This document shows positions 46,436 through 53,968 of a DNA stretch of 64,000 nt, one piece after another; within the stretch, counting starts at the first letter, position 1, and each line of letters opens with the position of its first letter. This DNA comes from CAWJAP01 sp963834365 (GTDB lineage Bacteria; Acidobacteriota; Vicinamibacteria; Vicinamibacterales; Vicinamibacteraceae), in contig CAWIBS010000040.1 of assembly GCA_963834365.1 (NCBI GenBank), positions 186,001 to 250,000 on the forward strand. The letters run 5' to 3'. Made by a program: the position numbers and the translations under genes. Under the pieces are notes generated by a model that was not told the origin of the DNA, searched no databases, and saw only the letters and a program-made list of their open reading frames with translations.

Positions 46436-46849
46436 CTAGGCTCCGCTGCTGTCGTCCTGGTCGCCGGCGATGCAAGCGGGGCACACGCCTTTGCCGTCCG
46501 CGACGTCGAGCACGCGCCAGCCAACTTGTTCAGTCGCGAGCCAGGAGCCATGGGACGCGAGAAATCCACAGAGCACGCAGCGCACCACGGTCTGCCGGGT
46601 CCGCAGGGAAGGCGAGGTTGGCACCGGGCGAGAAGGCTCATCCGCCAGGCGCGGGCGCGAAAGCGGGGGCCCCTCGCTGCGCCGGAGCCTCTCGAGCTCC
46701 AGGTGCAGCAGCGTCATCTCGTGCACGAGACGGGATCGCTGCCGGTGAGTTTGCGGATCGACGCTGTCGAGCGCCGCGTATCGGCGTTGCAGCTGGAAGA
46801 ACCTGTACAACAGCCGCTCGTGCTTCTCGGCTCGGTCCTCGTAGGACAT
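46436..46849 (-). CDS. Coiled-coil protein with a C-terminal mini zinc ribbon
   Basis: 137 residues from ATG 46849 (a GTG two codons earlier is possible). Residues 1-60 are charged and helical: YEDRAEKHERLLYRFFQLQ, RSRLVHEMTLLHLELERLRR. A Pro/Ser linker follows. The C-terminal 45 residues are RCVLCGFLASHGSWL, GWRVLDVADGKGVCPACIAG: CxxC, about 30 residues with a central GW, then CxxC. Two nearby proteins (47961-48179 and 48254-48442) have the same ribbon. Probably a zinc-binding module that meets nucleic acid or protein; no known family recognised. Confidence 0.6.
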   Translation of the reverse strand: MSYEDRAEKHERLLYRFFQLQRRYAALDSVDPQTHRQRSRLVHEMTLLHLELERLRRSEGPPLSRPRLADEPSRPVPTSPSLRTRQTVVRCVLCGFLASHGSWLATEQVGWRVLDVADGKGVCPACIAGDQDDSSGA

Positions 46850-46982
46850 GGACACGCACCCGGCGTGTCGGCGGCAGTGGAGCGGATTGATTTTACCTGA
46901 GGCACAGTCGCAGCGTCACGTCGTGTCCGGAAGTCAGGTGGACTGACGCGAGGCGATGCGGAGAGGACCCCGCATCACCCGT

Positions 46983-47165
46983 CTATATCGTCGCGAGGAC
47001 TGCACAGTCGCTATGTCCGTCCAGAACGAGACAGCTCAAGAGGCGACCGTCGAGTGTCTGCAAACTGACGAGCTCATTCTCTTCGAGCGGCTCAGCCAGG
47101 TTGAGGACCTCGATGTACGACGGCACGCCGTTGAACCACACCGCGTGCGTGACATAGTCAACCAT
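46983..47165 (-). CDS. Small protein of 60 residues, unknown
   Basis: The frame from ATG 47165 (or 47168) reads MVDYVTHAVWFNGVPSYIE, VLNLAEPLEENELVSLQTLDG and RLLSCLVLDGHSDCAVLATI. GAGGAA immediately precedes it, close to the start codon. Upstream in-frame ATG at 47213 would add 16 basic residues. The sequence is beta-rich with regular hydrophobic spacing and reads like a real small barrel or PilZ/Sm-like fold. Function unknown. It lies between the zinc-ribbon genes. Confidence 0.5.
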   Translation of the reverse strand: MVDYVTHAVWFNGVPSYIEVLNLAEPLEENELVSLQTLDGRLLSCLVLDGHSDCAVLATI

Positions 47166-47424
47166 CATTTCCTCGGACTGTCTGCGAATCAATCGCCCTC
47201 GTTCGCGATTCATGCGCCCCCTCGGTCCTGGGCCATCCCACCGCCATTGAATCGCAAATCGCGATCCACCGACAGCGGCCTCACCGCAATCGAGCCACGA
47301 TGGACGAGGTGGTTCACGCGTCCGAGTCTGAGCCTCGACCTTGGACACCGCTGATCTTCGACGCGTCCGTTGACCGCGCGGCACCGCCCCAATCGCGTAT
47401 GCGATACTCCCGCCGGCGCATCCC

Positions 47425-47934
47425 ATGAAGCTGATTCTGCCGGCGCTGACCTTCGTCTATGCGGTCATCGCGCTCGTGTTCGGGCTCGCGTCGATCTGCC
47501 TGCTCGTCCTGGCGGTGATGGCGTTGTGGGAGGCGTCTGTCCCCGGTCTTGCGGCCAACGGCAGCCGGGCGGCCAGGGCGATCGAGAGCATCGGGCTGTT
47601 GGCGGTCTCGCTGATGGCGTTGGAAATGTCGCAGACCGTGCTCGAAGAGGAGGTCGTGCGCCGGGTGCACGTGAGCGCGCCGACGCGAGTGCGCCGCTAC
47701 CTCTCCCGATTCCTCGTCGTCGTCGTGGTCGCACTCGCGATCGAGAGCCTCGTGGGCGTGGTGGACGCGCTGCACGGCAACGCGGCCGATCTCCCTCGCG
47801 CGGCAGCGGTGGCCGCGGCAGCGGCGGCGCTGCTGGCCGCATGGGGTGGCTTCATCCGCCTGAATCGCTCGGCCGAGGAGCTCGAGCCGGAGGGGCTCGG
47901 CGAGGCCAAGCAGGAGGACACCAAGGTGCAATGA
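47425..47934 (+). CDS. Integral membrane protein, four helices, unknown
   Basis: 169 residues. Helices: LTFVYAVIALVFGLASICLL with LLVLAVMALWEA; AIESIGLLAVSLMALEMSQ; FLVVVVVALAIESLVGVVDA; and AAAVAAAAAALLAAWGGFIR. Between the second and third helices lies a charged, conserved-looking stretch (TVLEEEVVRRVHVSAPTRVRRYLSRF). A short acidic tail ends the protein. No ribosome site is obvious. Family not recognised; the architecture is like small GGDEF-free or DUF membrane sensors of unknown role. Confidence 0.7.
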   Translation: MKLILPALTFVYAVIALVFGLASICLLVLAVMALWEASVPGLAANGSRAARAIESIGLLAVSLMALEMSQTVLEEEVVRRVHVSAPTRVRRYLSRFLVVVVVALAIESLVGVVDALHGNAADLPRAAAVAAAAAALLAAWGGFIRLNRSAEELEPEGLGEAKQEDTKVQ

Positions 47935-47960
47935 CGATCGGGCGGGCTACGGGTTCCGCC

Positions 47961-48179
47961 TCAGGCACGGCCAGCGCACTCGGCGCACAGCCCCACGTGG
48001 TTGGTGACGTCGATGTCCCGCCACCCCAATCCCTCGGCGGAAGACACCGAGAAGGCCACGAGGACGTACTCGCACCCGCGGCAGCGGAGGCTCACGGACT
48101 TGTGAGTCATCGACTCGCCCGCAGTCTGGCCCTGAGAATCGAATCGAGACTGGTCCGCGCGACTTGTGTCCGTGCCCAT
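47961..48179 (-). CDS. Mini zinc-ribbon protein, 72 residues
   Basis: From ATG 48179 the frame starts with a polar, Asp/Ser/Gln-rich lead (MGTDTSRADQSRFDSQGQ) and then reads SLRCRGCEYVLVAFSVSSAE, GLGWRDIDVTNHVGLCAECAGRA. The CxxC-x(28)-CxxC spacing with a central GW is shared with 46436-46849 and 48254-48442. GGGGGG before the ATG may serve as ribosome site. Likely zinc bound by the four cysteines. Function unknown. Confidence 0.6.
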   Translation of the reverse strand: MGTDTSRADQSRFDSQGQTAGESMTHKSVSLRCRGCEYVLVAFSVSSAEGLGWRDIDVTNHVGLCAECAGRA

Positions 48180-48253
48180 GACGCCCCCCGGGTTCCGCAC
48201 GGCTCTCTATTGCAAGCGGGCGGCCGTCGGCGGCGGAACACGGTGGGCTCGGA

Positions 48254-48442
48254 CTACGCAACACCCCGATCGGCTGGCGCCTGCTCGCAGACACCGTCAA
48301 CCCGGCAAGCCGGGCAGCACGGTTCGGCGTCCTGCTCTTCCTCGATAACGACGAATGTCCAGCCGCTCATCAGGGCCACTTCGCGCGAGTCGATCGCCGC
48401 CACGAAGCCGCACTTGTGACAGGTCAGCATCAGCTTGCCCAT
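48254..48442 (-). CDS. Mini zinc-ribbon protein, 62 residues
   Basis: A strong ribosome site (AGGAGA, seven bases) precedes ATG 48442. Sequence: MGKLMLTCHKCGFVAAIDSR, EVALMSGWTFVVIEEEQDAE, PCCPACRVDGVCEQAPADRG. CxxC at the N-terminus, a central GW, then CxxC, as in the two related proteins nearby, with an extra pair of cysteines. Almost the whole protein is the ribbon. Likely a small zinc-binding regulator or partner. It is transcribed in the same direction as the 47961-48179 gene, about 75 bases ahead of it. Confidence 0.7.
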   Translation of the reverse strand: MGKLMLTCHKCGFVAAIDSREVALMSGWTFVVIEEEQDAEPCCPACRVDGVCEQAPADRGVA

Positions 48443-48595
48443 CGTCGGTCTCCTGCCGTTCCTGAGTCGGAGTCACCGTGGAGCATATACCAGCCGAATC
48501 GCGAGGAGATAGGCGTGAGCGTACGCCAGGTTCCAGGCATCATGCTCGACGTCGATCGCCGGGAGGCGTGAGGCCGACTCGTGCGGAGGTGTGAC

Positions 48596-48796
48596 ATGAC
48601 TCGAGACAGCGACGTGACGTTCGTGAACGTGGCAATGGGACTGGTCATCTCGGGGGTCATCCGGATCGACCCCGAGGATCCCAAGACGCTCGCGACACTT
48701 CGCGAGGCGACGCAGAAGGTGTGCGACGCGCTCTTTCCGAAGGAGCCGAACGGACCGCGTGTCGGATTCGGGTATCCGGATCTCGCGAACACGTGA
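48596..48796 (+). CDS. Small protein of 66 residues, unknown
   Basis: GGAGGT precedes ATG 48596 by six bases. Sequence begins MTRDSDVTFVNVAMGLVISG, then VIRIDPEDPKTLATLREATQKVC and DALFPKEPNGPRVGFGYPDL. It reads like a real globular small protein and ends in frame. A GTG at 48793 overlaps its stop (GTGA) and opens the next gene, so the two may be coupled. Function unknown. Confidence 0.55.
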   Translation: MTRDSDVTFVNVAMGLVISGVIRIDPEDPKTLATLREATQKVCDALFPKEPNGPRVGFGYPDLANT

Positions 48797-48837
48797 TCGG
48801 GGCGACGTTCTCGCCCAAGTCCGACCCGCTCGAAGGA

Positions 48838-49509
48838 ATGGCCGCAGCTGCTCGACCGAGCGACGCCGCCGCGAGTCCGGCACCCAGGACGCGGCTCAGC
48901 AGACCGTGGGTGCTGGCCGCGCTCGCCATCCTGCTGGTCGGTCGCCTGCCCGTGCCGGCGTCGGCACAGACGATCGAGGTCGCACCCGTCGGCGGCTACC
49001 GTTTCGGCGGCGACCTCTTCGAGATCACGACCAGCCGTCCTCTCGATCTCGACGGCGCGCCGGTTGTTGGAGGCACCGTCAACGTCGAGATGTGGGACGG
49101 CCTCTGGTTCGAGACGCTGTTCACACATCAGCAGGCGCACATCGACATTCCTGGCGATGCGCTCGGTCCGCCTGCCCGCGTGCGCGCAGTCGTGGATCAT
49201 TGGTTGGCCGGCGGCCGTCAGGAGTTCGGAGCGGGACGTGCGCGCCCCTTTCTTACGGGACTTGTGGGGCTCACGTATTACGGGGCGGAGGGCGACGGTG
49301 AGATCCGGTTCACAATCGGCGCCGGTGGGGGCGTCAAGCTGCTTCTCCAGCGCCGGCTCGCTCTCCGGTTCGACGGCCGGGTGTTCACGACCTTCGTGGA
49401 CGTCGATGCGCACGCCGTGGCATGCGGACAGGGAACCTGTTTCGTCGGCCTCGACGTGAACGTCGTGTGGCAGGTCGAGTTCACCGCAGGCCTGGTCCTC
49501 GTCTTCTGA
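48838..49509 (+). CDS. Outer-membrane beta-barrel protein
   Basis: 223 residues from ATG 48838; the GTG at 48793 (overlapping the previous stop) would add 15 residues. Signal peptide LSRPWVLAALAILLVGRLPVPASA. The mature part has alternating residues and turns typical of a small OMP barrel: VGGYRFGGDLFEITTSR, DGLWFETLFTHQQAHID, PFLTGLVGLTYYGAEGD, IRFTIGAGGGVKLLLQRRLALRFDG-like strands, and ends VEFTAGLVLVF with a final aromatic residue, as sorted by BAM. It probably belongs to the OmpA/OMP_b-brl beta-barrel group. Confidence 0.8.
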   Translation: MAAAARPSDAAASPAPRTRLSRPWVLAALAILLVGRLPVPASAQTIEVAPVGGYRFGGDLFEITTSRPLDLDGAPVVGGTVNVEMWDGLWFETLFTHQQAHIDIPGDALGPPARVRAVVDHWLAGGRQEFGAGRARPFLTGLVGLTYYGAEGDGEIRFTIGAGGGVKLLLQRRLALRFDGRVFTTFVDVDAHAVACGQGTCFVGLDVNVVWQVEFTAGLVLVF

Positions 49510-49625
49510 GCGCGGCACCAAGGTTCCACGACGACTCATCGAAGCGGCCGAGCCCGATGTAGCCTGACCGAGAGCGGTCACAGCCTTCTGGCGTCTCATG
49601 ACCGACCCGGCTTTCCGAACGAGCC

Positions 49626-50588
49626 TCAGGACGCGACGGTGATTGTGCCGGGCACCGACTCGTTGTCCGCAGTGTCGACGGCGATGACCGCGATGTTGCT
49701 GGTGACACCGTATTCGATTTCGACTTGCGCGGTAGTCTGGCCAACTACGACAGACCGCAACTCACTGTTGACGTACACGTCGTAGCGGATGAGCGCCGGT
49801 GGGGCGAAATCGTCCGTCGAGGGAACCCATCTCACGATGAGGAGCGCACCATCGCTTTCTGCCGTGACGTCCATGGGTTGTGTCGGCGGCGTGTGGTCGT
49901 TGGGGTCACGGGGGTCGGTCGTCACGACAACGGGGTCGCTGACGGGCGACAGGTTCCCGTCAACGTCTCGCGCACGAACGGTGAACGTATATGTCGTCTC
50001 CTGGTTCAGCGGAAGACAACCCGTGGCCACCAGGACAGCGGCGCAGGTAAACGTGCCGGTTCTCGAATTCAGCGTGGAGACTGCCTGCCCGTCGATCGAG
50101 ATCGTGTACCAGATCGTCGGGCCGTCGTCGGTGGACGACCAGGTGAGCGAGGCGTGCGTTGCCCCCACGTCCAGCACTGTCACGACAGGCTTCGTCGGCG
50201 CGGCGAGCTGCCCCGGCAGGGTGATTGTCACTGGGTTGCTGGACTGGGAAAGGTTCCCGGCCGCATCCCTGGCGTAGACGCGAAAGATGTAGGTCTTGCC
50301 CGACTGCAGACCCTCGAGCGTGTGGCTCGTCACCGTCTGACTCACCGTCACTGTCGTCCCTGCGCAGCAGATGACGTAGCTGAAGCTGCCCGAGTTGTCC
50401 GTGGAGGGCCCCCAGGCCAGCGTCACGCTGTGCGCTGTGGTCGCCGTGGCCACGAGGTTGGTCGGCGCGGTTGGTGCAATCCGATCTCGCGTCCGGAAGC
50501 CCTGGGCAGACAGGACGGACGAACCACACACCAGCGTGAGCACCAGGATCGACACTGCCGCCAACATCGACGAAATCGCTCGTCTCAT
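49626..50588 (-). CDS. Exported protein with three fibronectin type III domains
   Basis: 320 residues. ATG 50588 has GAGGAAA seven bases upstream. Signal peptide: MRRAISSMLAAVSILVLTLV. Three FnIII domains of about 90 residues each: APTNLVATATTAHSVTLAWG (about 42-125), VVTVLDVGATHASLTWSSTD (about 133-225), and TQPMDVTAESDGALLIVRWV (about 235-318). Such proteins are surface or extracellular binding modules, often on carbohydrate-active systems. No catalytic domain present. A gap of 260 bases before the next gene holds nothing recognised. Confidence 0.85.
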   Translation of the reverse strand: MRRAISSMLAAVSILVLTLVCGSSVLSAQGFRTRDRIAPTAPTNLVATATTAHSVTLAWGPSTDNSGSFSYVICCAGTTVTVSQTVTSHTLEGLQSGKTYIFRVYARDAAGNLSQSSNPVTITLPGQLAAPTKPVVTVLDVGATHASLTWSSTDDGPTIWYTISIDGQAVSTLNSRTGTFTCAAVLVATGCLPLNQETTYTFTVRARDVDGNLSPVSDPVVVTTDPRDPNDHTPPTQPMDVTAESDGALLIVRWVPSTDDFAPPALIRYDVYVNSELRSVVVGQTTAQVEIEYGVTSNIAVIAVDTADNESVPGTITVAS

Positions 50589-50848
50589 TGTGGTTTTCCT
50601 CGCGTCAGGACGTGGTTTCCCAATCGGCGGTGAATTGCCAGGGCGTCGTAACAGCCGTGCGCGAGTTGGCAATTAGTGTGCCGCGGCCGGTTGACGCAAG
50701 CGTGCCTCGTTTCAGCGTTTGCACGATGAGAGCATTTACTTCTCTCGACATGCCCTTACCCGCGCCGTAAGGAGTCGCGATGCGAACGTGAGCGAGTAAT
50801 GACTGGATTGTGACGAGGTCGGGACGAACGTGCGAGGCCTTCTCGGAG

Positions 50849-52522
50849 CTACCGCCGCTGCTCGCGGACGACATGCACGCGGTTTACCGGCAGGTTCGCG
50901 ACCCGCTGCCGTATTCCGCTGGGCCACTGAATCTCGACCTCGGCTCGTGCCGCCTCGCCTACGCCGAAGTGGAGGCGGAGATCGTTCTGCGACAGATAAC
51001 TGCCGCCGCTCCGCACTTCATCCATCTGAACGCGACCGTCGGCTCGCACGGTGACGTGCGCGCCGATCGCGCTTCGATTGGAGTGGATGCCCTCGAGCTC
51101 CAGAATGACCCAGCTGCCCCGGGGCTTGCGCTGCTGCTTGAACAGGCTGGGCGCCTCGTTCTGATTGTTGATGAGCACCTCGAGGCTGCCGTCATTGTCC
51201 ATGTCTCCGAAGGCGGCGCCGCGAGCGGCATGCCGTTCGAGCAAGGCGGGTCCGGCCCGCTCGGAAACGTCTGCGAACGTCCCGCCCCCGAGGTTCCGGT
51301 ACAGGATCGCGCGCTCGCGATACCGAATGTCGATCCCGAGTCCGTCGACCTCGGGATAGATGTGGCCGTTGACGAGCAGCAGGTCCTTCCAGCCATCGTG
51401 GTCGAAGTCGAAGAATCCGCAGCCCCATCCCACGAACCGTGTGTTGTGCGCCATGCCCGCGGCGGCAGTCACATCGTCGAACTGACCGTGGCCCCGATTC
51501 CGATAGAGGGTCTCCCGTTCGTCCGAGAAGTTCGTGCGAAAGATGTCCATCGTGCCATTGCCGTCGTAGTCGGCGGCGGTCACACCCATGCCCGACAGGG
51601 GTTTGCCGTTCGCGTCCAGCGCCGCACCTCTCAGCAGCGCATCCTCGCGAAACCGCCCCCCGCCCTCATTGATGTACAGCAATGAAGGTGTCTGATCGCA
51701 GGCGACGTAGATATCGACACGGCCGTCGCCGTTGAAGTCACCGGTCACGACCCCGAGCGCGTAGTGAGCCTGTGACACCGCGACTCCCGAGGCCTCCGAT
51801 ACGTCCGTGAACGTGCCGTCGCCATTGTTGCGGTAGAGCAGGTTCCGATCGAATGGAAGACCGCGCGGGCCGCAGGTCACCGGCATGCCCCGGTAGTAGC
51901 AATACGGGTTGGCTCCTGGTCTGGGCGTGCTCTCGAAGTCGAACTGCAGGTAGTTCGCCACGAACAGGTCCAGGTCCGAATCGTTGTCGTAGTCGAGGAA
52001 TGCACAGCCGGTGTTGTATCGAACCCTGTCCTGTCCAAGCCCGACGCGGGCCGTCATGTCTTCGAATCGTCGTCCCTGCAGATTGCGATAGAGGGCGTTC
52101 GGCCCCCACGCGGTGAGAAACAGGTCGGTGAATCCGTCGTTGTCGTAGTCGCCGGCGCACACCCCCTGCCCCCACCCCGATCGCAGGAGCCCGACGCGCT
52201 CGGTGACGTCGGTGAAGCGGCCGCGACCGGCATTGCGGTACAGGCGGTTGGAGGCCGACTCCAGTCCGGGCCGCGGCGGCCCCGAGACGACGAAGGCATC
52301 GAGCAGGTTGTCGGCGTCGAAGTCGATCCACGCCACTCCGCTGCCGGTGGTCTCGACGATGAACTCCTTGGAAGCGATGCCGCCGTTGGGCACGGCCACT
52401 CTCAGACCTGATTCAGCCGCGACGTTGCGGAAGTGCACCAGTGGAGCCTCGTCGGCCACTGTCGCTGCCACGAGGGCGAGCCCCAGCAGGCTGCCGAGCA
52501 ACGCCTGGCAGGCGCCCTTCAT
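50849..52522 (-). CDS. CRTAC1-type FG-GAP/ASPIC-UnbV exported protein
   Basis: 557 residues, intact. Signal peptide MKGACQALLGSLLGLALVAA. VCBS/FG-GAP repeats carry the calcium-binding pattern D-x-D-x-D-G: DFDADNLLDAFVV, DYDNDGFTDLFLT, DYDNDSDLDLFVA, DFNGDGRVDIYVA, DYDGNGTMDIFR, DFDHDGWKDLLLV and DMDNDGSLEVLI, so about seven blades of an integrin-like beta-propeller. The C-terminus has the ASPIC/UnbV module: NRSAIGAHVTVRADGR, GGSYLSQNDLRLHFGVG, VEIQWPSGIRQRV. ATG 52522 overlaps the TPR gene stop (ATGA), so it is the last gene of a tight operon. Exported; binding partner unknown. Confidence 0.92.
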   Translation of the reverse strand: MKGACQALLGSLLGLALVAATVADEAPLVHFRNVAAESGLRVAVPNGGIASKEFIVETTGSGVAWIDFDADNLLDAFVVSGPPRPGLESASNRLYRNAGRGRFTDVTERVGLLRSGWGQGVCAGDYDNDGFTDLFLTAWGPNALYRNLQGRRFEDMTARVGLGQDRVRYNTGCAFLDYDNDSDLDLFVANYLQFDFESTPRPGANPYCYYRGMPVTCGPRGLPFDRNLLYRNNGDGTFTDVSEASGVAVSQAHYALGVVTGDFNGDGRVDIYVACDQTPSLLYINEGGGRFREDALLRGAALDANGKPLSGMGVTAADYDGNGTMDIFRTNFSDERETLYRNRGHGQFDDVTAAAGMAHNTRFVGWGCGFFDFDHDGWKDLLLVNGHIYPEVDGLGIDIRYRERAILYRNLGGGTFADVSERAGPALLERHAARGAAFGDMDNDGSLEVLINNQNEAPSLFKQQRKPRGSWVILELEGIHSNRSAIGAHVTVRADGRVQMDEVRSGGSYLSQNDLRLHFGVGEAARAEVEIQWPSGIRQRVANLPVNRVHVVREQRR

Positions 52523-53694
52523 TGTTTGGGTTTCTCTCCGAGCCTCTTCAAGAAGTCCGTGAACTCTCCGGCCGGAGCCTTCTCGAGCCGTTCGAGGATC
52601 TCCTTCTGGCGCGCTGCCGCATCTGTCATTCCGGCATTGCGGTAGGCGATCATCAGCGAGTAGTGGGCGCCCTCGCTCGAAGGCCACAGTCGGACGGCTC
52701 TCTCCAGGAGCGGGATCGCCTGGTCGGGCTGCTGCGCATCGAGGCGCACCTTGCCCAGCCCGAGAAGGGCTTCGGGGAAATCGGGGTTCAGCGCCAGCGC
52801 TCTCTCGAAGCGCGACGTCGCCTCCCGCGGATTCTGCCTTGCGATCGCGATCTGGCCCAGTTGGTACTCGGCGATCGCATCCGAGGGGTTGAGCTTCAGC
52901 TCTTCCTCGAACTCCCGCGCGGCATCCTCGAGCGCCTTCGGCGCGTTCGACTCCATGAGGATCGCGCGGCCCAGTCGAAAGTGGAGGTCGATGGCGCTCG
53001 GCCTCTTCGCAATCGCCTTGCGATATTCGACGATCGCCTCCGCGTATCGCCCCTGAATCTCGAAGATCTCGGCCGAGATCTGATTCACACGGTACGACGA
53101 AGGCGTTTGCTGGAACATCCGATCGACGGCATCGTTCCACCCTTTCATGTGCAGCTTTGCCGTCTGGAACAGCACGTCCTCGTCGCCCGGATACGTCCGG
53201 GCCAGGCGGGCCAGCGTCAGCGTGGCCTCGGGAACACGCCCGCCAGTGAGGTCGCACTGCGTCAGCGCCAGACCCGCGAGACGATGAGGATCAGAGGGAG
53301 GCTGGCGCTCGAAGAACACGCTCAAGTCGTCGCGGGCGCGCTCGCAGCCCGAGGTTGCCGCGATGGCGAGCGCCAGGAACAGACGGGCGATGGGCTCCTC
53401 ACGTTGCGCCACCGCCCGGCTGAGCGTCTCGCGCGCGTCGGCGTATTTGCCTCGATGAAACTCCACGATGCCTTTCAGCACCTGGTGGGCGGGATCGGTC
53501 GCGAGGAGCGCCTCGGCCGTCGAATAGTCGCCGCGCTCGATCGCCTTCAGGGCATCATCGACAGCGGTCTGCGCCGTGCCCGCCATACCGGAGACCTCCG
53601 GCATGAATAGCAGCGCGATGAGCAGAATGCCTGTGCGAACAAACGCGTTGCCCGGTCGACCACGCAGCGGAGGCGGGACCTCAATGACCGGCAT
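52519..53694 (-). CDS. TPR-repeat protein, exported
   Basis: 391 residues, intact. A possible membrane/signal helix is FVRTGILLIALLFMPEVSGMA. TPR units follow: VDDALKAIERGDYSTAEALL, GIVEFHRGKYADARETLSRA, AEIFEIQGRYAEAIVEYRKA, AEYQLGQIAIARQNPREATS, GLGKVRLDAQQPDQAIPLLE and SLMIAYRNAGMTDAAARQKE. So about six to ten TPR helices form a protein-binding scaffold, probably periplasmic. It overlaps the CRTAC1 gene downstream by four bases and the small gene upstream by 14 bases. The tight coupling suggests that the TPR and propeller proteins work together. Confidence 0.9.
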   Translation of the reverse strand: MPVIEVPPPLRGRPGNAFVRTGILLIALLFMPEVSGMAGTAQTAVDDALKAIERGDYSTAEALLATDPAHQVLKGIVEFHRGKYADARETLSRAVAQREEPIARLFLALAIAATSGCERARDDLSVFFERQPPSDPHRLAGLALTQCDLTGGRVPEATLTLARLARTYPGDEDVLFQTAKLHMKGWNDAVDRMFQQTPSSYRVNQISAEIFEIQGRYAEAIVEYRKAIAKRPSAIDLHFRLGRAILMESNAPKALEDAAREFEEELKLNPSDAIAEYQLGQIAIARQNPREATSRFERALALNPDFPEALLGLGKVRLDAQQPDQAIPLLERAVRLWPSSEGAHYSLMIAYRNAGMTDAAARQKEILERLEKAPAGEFTDFLKRLGEKPKQ

Positions 53695-53968
53695 CGTCCA
53701 TGATCAGATCGAGATTGCCGAAGCGATGCCGGCGCTTGCCATCGAGGTAGCGAAAACGCAACAGCGGCGGCGCGCCCGGTGCGATTCGCGGCCCGGCATC
53801 GAGTCGCTGCCTGGGATCTTCGGCAACCGACAGGACTCGCCCGGAAGCCGCGACCAGGGCAGTCAGCCGTTGCGCGGCCGCCTCGCTCAGGCCCGAGTCG
53901 GTGACGAACGCATCGATCGGCGGCGCGGACAACCCGTTCAGCACGAACCAAAGAGCGAGGACGGTCAT
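53681..53968 (-). CDS. Small exported protein of 95 residues, unknown
   Basis: ATG 53968 overlaps the stop of the large upstream gene (ATGA), and its end overlaps the TPR gene by 14 bases. The N-terminus MTVLALWFVLNGLSAPPIDA is a short signal or anchor. The body reads AFVTDSGLSEAAAQRLTALV, AASGRVLSVAEDP, and PLLRFRYLDGKRRHRFGNLD. No family recognised. Its place inside the operon, with overlaps on both sides, supports it as a real coupled gene. Confidence 0.6.
   Translation of the reverse strand: MTVLALWFVLNGLSAPPIDAFVTDSGLSEAAAQRLTALVAASGRVLSVAEDPRQRLDAGPRIAPGAPPLLRFRYLDGKRRHRFGNLDLIMDDAGH

Noticed and set aside
52441..53610. Plus-strand frame of 389 codons opposite the TPR gene
   Set aside because: Arg/Leu-rich shadow; TPR periodicity is only on the minus strand.
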